Positions 61,001-64,000 of a stretch of DNA of 64,000 nucleotides are shown here, piece after piece. The position numbers and the translations under genes were made by a program. The DNA is from a virus. The stretch's first letter is position 1; each line of letters opens with the position of its first letter. The stretch spans positions 43,652 through 107,651 of IMG/VR virus record IMGVR_UViG_3300013006_000023, one strand, 5' to 3'. Below the pieces are notes generated by a model. The model was not told the origin of the DNA. It saw only the letters and a list, made by a program, of their open reading frames with translations, and searched no databases.

Positions 61001-62140
61001 GTGGCTAACCAGTTTTTATTCAAAATTAACAACAGTGCAGGGCTGGAGCCACTTGTAACACAAGAGCCTTCACGCACACCCACACCCACCAGAACCCCCA
61101 CCCCCACCCCCACTCCGTCCAATACTCCCACACCTACCCAGACTCCTACCCAGACCCCTTCACAAACACCTACAATTTCCATAACACCCACGCAAACATT
61201 AACTCCTACACAGACACCCACAAAGACTCCCACGCCCACACAAACGCCTTCCACAACTCCTACACAGACACCCACCCCCACACAAACACCTTCACAAACT
61301 GCCACACCCACACAAACACCTTCCACAACACCCACCATGTCGCCCACCATGTCACAGACACCCACACAAACACCCACCAGCACGCAAACCCCCACGCAAA
61401 CACCCACACCTACTCAAACGCCTACACGCACACCTACGCAAACACCTACGCAAACGCCCACATCCACACAGACTCCCACTCCCACACGCACACCCACACA
61501 AACACCTTCACCTACACAAACGCCTTCCACAACCCCCACCATGACACCTACACCCACACAGACACCTACCAATACTTCCACACCCACACGCACACCCACG
61601 CAAACACCTTCCAACACATGCACACCCACAAAGACCCCTACACCCACTCAAACTCCTTCCAACACACCCACAGTCACCATAAGCAATTCACCCACACCCA
61701 CCAAAACACCTTCCAACACACCCACACCCAGCATCACACCTTCCAACACACCCACACCCAGCATCACACCTTCTAAAACACCCACACCCACTGCAACCAA
61801 TGTGGCTTTTGAGAATTCATGGTTTGCAGGCCCAGGGGAAGGCGGTATATCCAACAGCCCAATTGACGACATGGCTGCATCTGCTGAACAAGATAATGTA
61901 TGGAAAATTTACTACAGTGGCGCATACTACATTGGCAGTACTGAACTAATGTCATTCTCACTTAATGGTGTTGGCGTTATTGGCTTGACTTACCAATCTG
62001 AACGAGCATCTGGCCCAGGTAAAACCATTGCCATAGAGCACAATGTGCCTGGTGGCAGAAAATATTCTTACACTTTGTTAACTGTCTCGCCTGGAGATAT
62101 TGCACTTGGCAGTGCACTAGCACCAGCAACACCCCAATAA
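61001..62140 (+). CDS. Tail-fibre protein with a very long Thr-Pro stalk
   Basis: A 379-residue protein from GTG 61001. A 22-residue N-terminal peptide ([20 protein letters not shown]) is followed by about 240 residues (23-266) composed almost only of Thr, Pro, Gln, Ser and Asn in a regular T-P-x alternation, then a C-terminal globular beta domain of about 112 residues ([14 protein letters not shown] ... [12 protein letters not shown]). A peptide tip on a long mucin-like stalk fits an extended fibre. The stalk is a strong candidate for O-glycosylation. Function in adsorption inferred. Confidence 0.8.
   Translation: MANQFLFKINNSAGLEPLVTQEPSRTPTPTRTPTPTPTPSNTPTPTQTPTQTPSQTPTISITPTQTLTPTQTPTKTPTPTQTPSTTPTQTPTPTQTPSQTATPTQTPSTTPTMSPTMSQTPTQTPTSTQTPTQTPTPTQTPTRTPTQTPTQTPTSTQTPTPTRTPTQTPSPTQTPSTTPTMTPTPTQTPTNTSTPTRTPTQTPSNTCTPTKTPTPTQTPSNTPTVTISNSPTPTKTPSNTPTPSITPSNTPTPSITPSKTPTPTATNVAFENSWFAGPGEGGISNSPIDDMAASAEQDNVWKIYYSGAYYIGSTELMSFSLNGVGVIGLTYQSERASGPGKTIAIEHNVPGGRKYSYTLLTVSPGDIALGSALAPATPQ
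61069..61800 (+). repeat. Longest Thr-Pro stalk, 730 nt tandem repeat
   Basis: Imperfect ACACCCACnCAn units; G is almost absent on the + strand. Late copies include a near-exact repeat of an ACACCCAGCATCACACCTTC block. Confidence 0.92.
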
Positions 62141-62154
62141 TGCATCAAGCTGAA

Positions 62155-62162
62155 CATAAATA
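62155..62162 (+). promoter_or_regulatory. Late promoter box
   Basis: CATAAATA, 6 nt before the ATG at 62169. Confidence 0.58.
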
Positions 62163-62168
62163 ATATAA

Positions 62169-62474
62169 ATGAACACATATGCATATTCAGTCACAGGCCC
62201 CACAGATGGGTTGGGCACAGTTGGAGGCAAACAAGATGTGGCAGTCACCACGCATTATGATGCATCACAACCTGGAGCATTGGCCACTTTTTATTGGAAC
62301 GGCGAATACATCAATGGCAGTCCATGTGCAATGTACATAAAAGTCAGTCAATTGGCCCCATGGTACATATTGAAAGTGGAATTCAACAGTTCCAGATTGG
62401 GTCAACCTTGGAAATATGCAGTGGATGATAAGATTTTTGAAGGTAAATTCGTAGATTCAACAATAGATTATTAA
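62169..62474 (+). CDS. Small late protein in the fibre locus
   Basis: A 101-residue beta-rich protein (AYSVTGPTDGLGTVGGKQD, PGALATFYWNGEYING, PWYILKVEFNSSRLG) with its own late box. It has no stalk and could be a fibre tip, a small chaperone, or a structural subunit similar to the terminal domain of the preceding fibre. No family recognised. Confidence 0.6.
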   Translation: MNTYAYSVTGPTDGLGTVGGKQDVAVTTHYDASQPGALATFYWNGEYINGSPCAMYIKVSQLAPWYILKVEFNSSRLGQPWKYAVDDKIFEGKFVDSTIDY

Positions 62475-62477
62475 ATA
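62470..62477 (+). promoter_or_regulatory. Late promoter box
   Basis: ATTAAATA, 7 nt before the ATG at 62485, overlapping the previous stop. Confidence 0.5.
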
Positions 62478-62484
62478 ATATCAT

Positions 62485-62988
62485 ATGGCACAGCCTCCCA
62501 ATTACAGTGATTTGTCCAGAATAGTGGCATCCAAAGCCATGGATTTTAGTACTTTTGAAAACACCTTGAAGCGTGGGGTGGGGCAAAACATAGGCAGAGG
62601 CAACATACCTTATCCACCTCCCACACCCACACCTTCTGGCACACCCCCTCCACCCCCTTCCAGCACACCCACCCCCACCCCCACACCATCTCCAACAGGT
62701 GCATGGTCCATGCTGCTTACCCCTTTTTCTTTCAACAATGGCATCAGTTTGCAAGGATCTTTTGCCAATCAAGCATTTTATTACACAGGTGACTCATTTG
62801 ATGGATTTCCTTACACCACCACCATATTCTTAAATGATGCATACCAATGTGATGTCACATGGCTTGATGACAGAATTGCCAACAATCTGGCTGATTTTGC
62901 ATTTGCTGAAACCAGTGCCAGTCCAAAGTATTATGGCACGCTAGTGGCTGATGTTACTGGTCAAATTGTATATTTCAATCGCTACTAA
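62485..62988 (+). CDS. Short fibre protein with Pro-Thr linker
   Basis: A 167-residue protein in three parts: an N-terminal helical head (DLSRIVASKAMDFSTFENTL, 1-42), a Pro/Thr/Ser linker (43-72), and a C-terminal beta domain (GAWSMLLTPFSFNNG ... TGQIVYFNRY). It repeats the stalk-plus-tip plan of the larger fibres at small scale. The head might anchor to the baseplate. Late box upstream. No named family. Confidence 0.65.
   Translation: MAQPPNYSDLSRIVASKAMDFSTFENTLKRGVGQNIGRGNIPYPPPTPTPSGTPPPPPSSTPTPTPTPSPTGAWSMLLTPFSFNNGISLQGSFANQAFYYTGDSFDGFPYTTTIFLNDAYQCDVTWLDDRIANNLADFAFAETSASPKYYGTLVADVTGQIVYFNRY
62617..62698 (+). repeat. Short Pro/Thr linker tract
   Basis: Encodes PPPTPTPSGTPPPPPSSTPT-type sequence; richer in Pro than the other stalks. 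Confidence 0.85.
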
Positions 62989-63002
62989 TAATCTCAAAAT
63001 CC

Positions 63003-63010
63003 AATAAGTA
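63003..63010 (+). promoter_or_regulatory. Degenerate late promoter box
   Basis: AATAAGTA, 6 nt before the ATG at 63017. Confidence 0.38.
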
Positions 63011-63016
63011 ATTGTT

Positions 63017-64000
63017 ATGGGACCGTTAAACTACCCTGTAATGAAGGTGTATTCACCTAGTTGCTACATTGGATACACTGGCACAATATCATTACCTTTT
63101 AGTTCTGTAAGTAATTTTGTTACTACAATTATAACACCCCGGCCAGACACTCGTTTAACCTATTTAGTGTATAGGCCAGGTGTTTTTATTCCTGGTTCCA
63201 CATTTACACATTTCCAGCCTGGATCCACATATGAAATTTCATCTTCTTTACCACCATTTGGCAGCTTCACCATACCAGTGTGTGGTAGCAGATTTGAATT
63301 TCCTCAAGTCATTGATTTGTTTTCCGGAAGTACCAACAAAATTGGTACAAATTTCATCACTTACAGTCCCTTTGCAGCTGCTTTTCCGCTGTCCACATTT
63401 GACAGTTTTATTAACTTAGTCTACATAGTCAATCCTGTGGGCAACAGTTCTTACATAGTGTATAGACCTGATAGTGTGATAAAAAACCCTCTTCTCACAC
63501 ATTTTCAACCAGGCAGCAGTTACAATGTGCAAGTGAAACAATCCACAATCTTGTTGCCCACGCCCACACCCACACCTACCAAGACCCCCACATGTACACC
63601 AACAAAGACACCCACCATGACACCCACAAACACACAGACGCCCACTAATACAAGAACACCTTCTCAAACACCTACATCTTCTCAGACACCTTCACAAACA
63701 CCCTCCACGTCACCCACCCCCACCCAGACACCCACTAATACAAGAACACCCTCACAAACACCTACAATTACTCCTACTCAGACTTCTACATCAGCCACTG
63801 TTTCATTGTGTGCCACAGTGTGTGTCACTGGTGCAGGTGAAGATCTTGTGAACACTTTTTATTCCAGAAATGCTGGTATTAACAATGGCAGATATTATGT
63901 AGGCTATCCTAAGTTTGCCGGTTTTGTACCGTACCTGGTGTATTCCAACAGCATATACACCGTAAATGAAGCTGGGTGGGTGATACAAGATGTGACTGGA
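63017..64000 (+). CDS. Tail-fibre protein with repeat domains and Thr-Pro stalk (3' end outside window)
   Basis: Open from ATG 63017 to the window end (328 codons, no stop). Residues about 50-85 and 145-178 are two copies of one motif: [20 protein letters not shown] and [20 protein letters not shown], i.e. tandem Ig/FN3-like units. A Thr-Pro stalk (about 181-258) follows, then the module [11 protein letters not shown] ... [15 protein letters not shown]-like, which corresponds to the CVSGAG ... LYSN ... GWV module of the giant fibre at 41982. Sharing of modules between fibres suggests shuffling within the locus. Confidence 0.8.
   Translation, partial: MGPLNYPVMKVYSPSCYIGYTGTISLPFSSVSNFVTTIITPRPDTRLTYLVYRPGVFIPGSTFTHFQPGSTYEISSSLPPFGSFTIPVCGSRFEFPQVIDLFSGSTNKIGTNFITYSPFAAAFPLSTFDSFINLVYIVNPVGNSSYIVYRPDSVIKNPLLTHFQPGSSYNVQVKQSTILLPTPTPTPTKTPTCTPTKTPTMTPTNTQTPTNTRTPSQTPTSSQTPSQTPSTSPTPTQTPTNTRTPSQTPTITPTQTSTSATVSLCATVCVTGAGEDLVNTFYSRNAGINNGRYYVGYPKFAGFVPYLVYSNSIYTVNEAGWVIQDVTG
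63557..63791 (+). repeat. Thr-Pro stalk in the last fibre gene
   Basis: Encodes [20 protein letters not shown]-type units, including a duplicated ACTAATACAAGAACACC block. Confidence 0.9.

Noticed and set aside
60952-61872. Long minus-strand reading frames made of Val-Gly-Val repeats opposite the Thr-Pro stalks (also 42803-43078, 53989-54384)
   Set aside because: They are the antisense of stop-free Thr-Pro DNA, with no promoter, no start signal and no protein-like composition.
62383-62772. Minus-strand Cys/Arg/Gly-rich frame near the short fibre genes
   Set aside because: It is the antisense of the Pro-Thr linker and spans two real plus-strand genes.
1-64000. tRNA genes, integrase or attachment sites
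   Set aside because: Intergenic gaps are too short for tRNAs, and no integrase-like protein or direct repeat of att type was seen; this says nothing about the rest of the genome.

Overview
The window is a gene-dense, AT-rich segment of a T4-like contractile-tailed phage (myovirus), almost certainly a large genome of which this is one part; it starts inside a recA/uvsX-type gene and ends inside a tail-fibre gene. Evidence: a full set of T4-type replication proteins (DnaB-like helicase gp41, ssDNA-binding gp32, sliding clamp gp45, clamp loader gp44, zinc/TOPRIM primase), large terminase gp17, neck gp14, sheath gp18, tube gp19, and baseplate proteins gp25, gp6, gp53, gp26-like and gp48-like. A phage-encoded ribosomal protein bS21, small overlapping genes and low G+C resemble uncultured aquatic T4-like phages. 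The host cannot be named from the sequence. No tRNA, CRISPR array, integrase or insertion sequence was seen, and no gene-free stretch exceeds about 150 bp. Layout: (1) 1-2.8 kb: end of a RecA/UvsX recombinase, queC, a convergent late gene and a stand-alone class II glutamine amidotransferase that appears to start at ATT; QueC plus this glutaminase suggests deazaguanine (archaeosine-type) DNA modification. (2) 2.8-13.6 kb: early replication region with small unknown genes. (3) 13.5-15.6 kb: minus-strand late genes including gp14 and an acidic protein with a nested second start. (4) 15.6-30.4 kb: terminase, sheath, tube, hub and tape-measure genes. (5) 30.4-32.4 kb: a small island with dUTPase and the clamp loader inside the tail region. 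(6) 33-42 kb: baseplate wedge genes and very large structural proteins. (7) 42-64 kb: an adhesin locus of fibre genes with long Thr-Pro (mucin-like) stalks, LamG-like and RCC1 beta-propeller modules, which encloses a 6.7-kb cassette of glycosyltransferases and methyltransferases. Expression logic can be read directly. At least 24 gene starts are preceded by a T4-type late box (consensus nnTAAATA) ending only 5-7 nt before the start codon. Replication genes carry sigma70-like promoters whose -10 box likewise ends 5-7 nt before the start. By the known spacing of both promoter classes, transcription should begin at, or within 1-2 nt of, the start codon, so the first genes of many operons are probably leaderless. 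Operon-internal genes often have ordinary Shine-Dalgarno sites or overlap the upstream gene. The most interesting possibilities are this leaderless late/early architecture, a phage-encoded system that may glycosylate its own Thr-Pro fibre stalks, the split Gat/QueC pair, and a fibre propeller gene interrupted by one in-frame stop.
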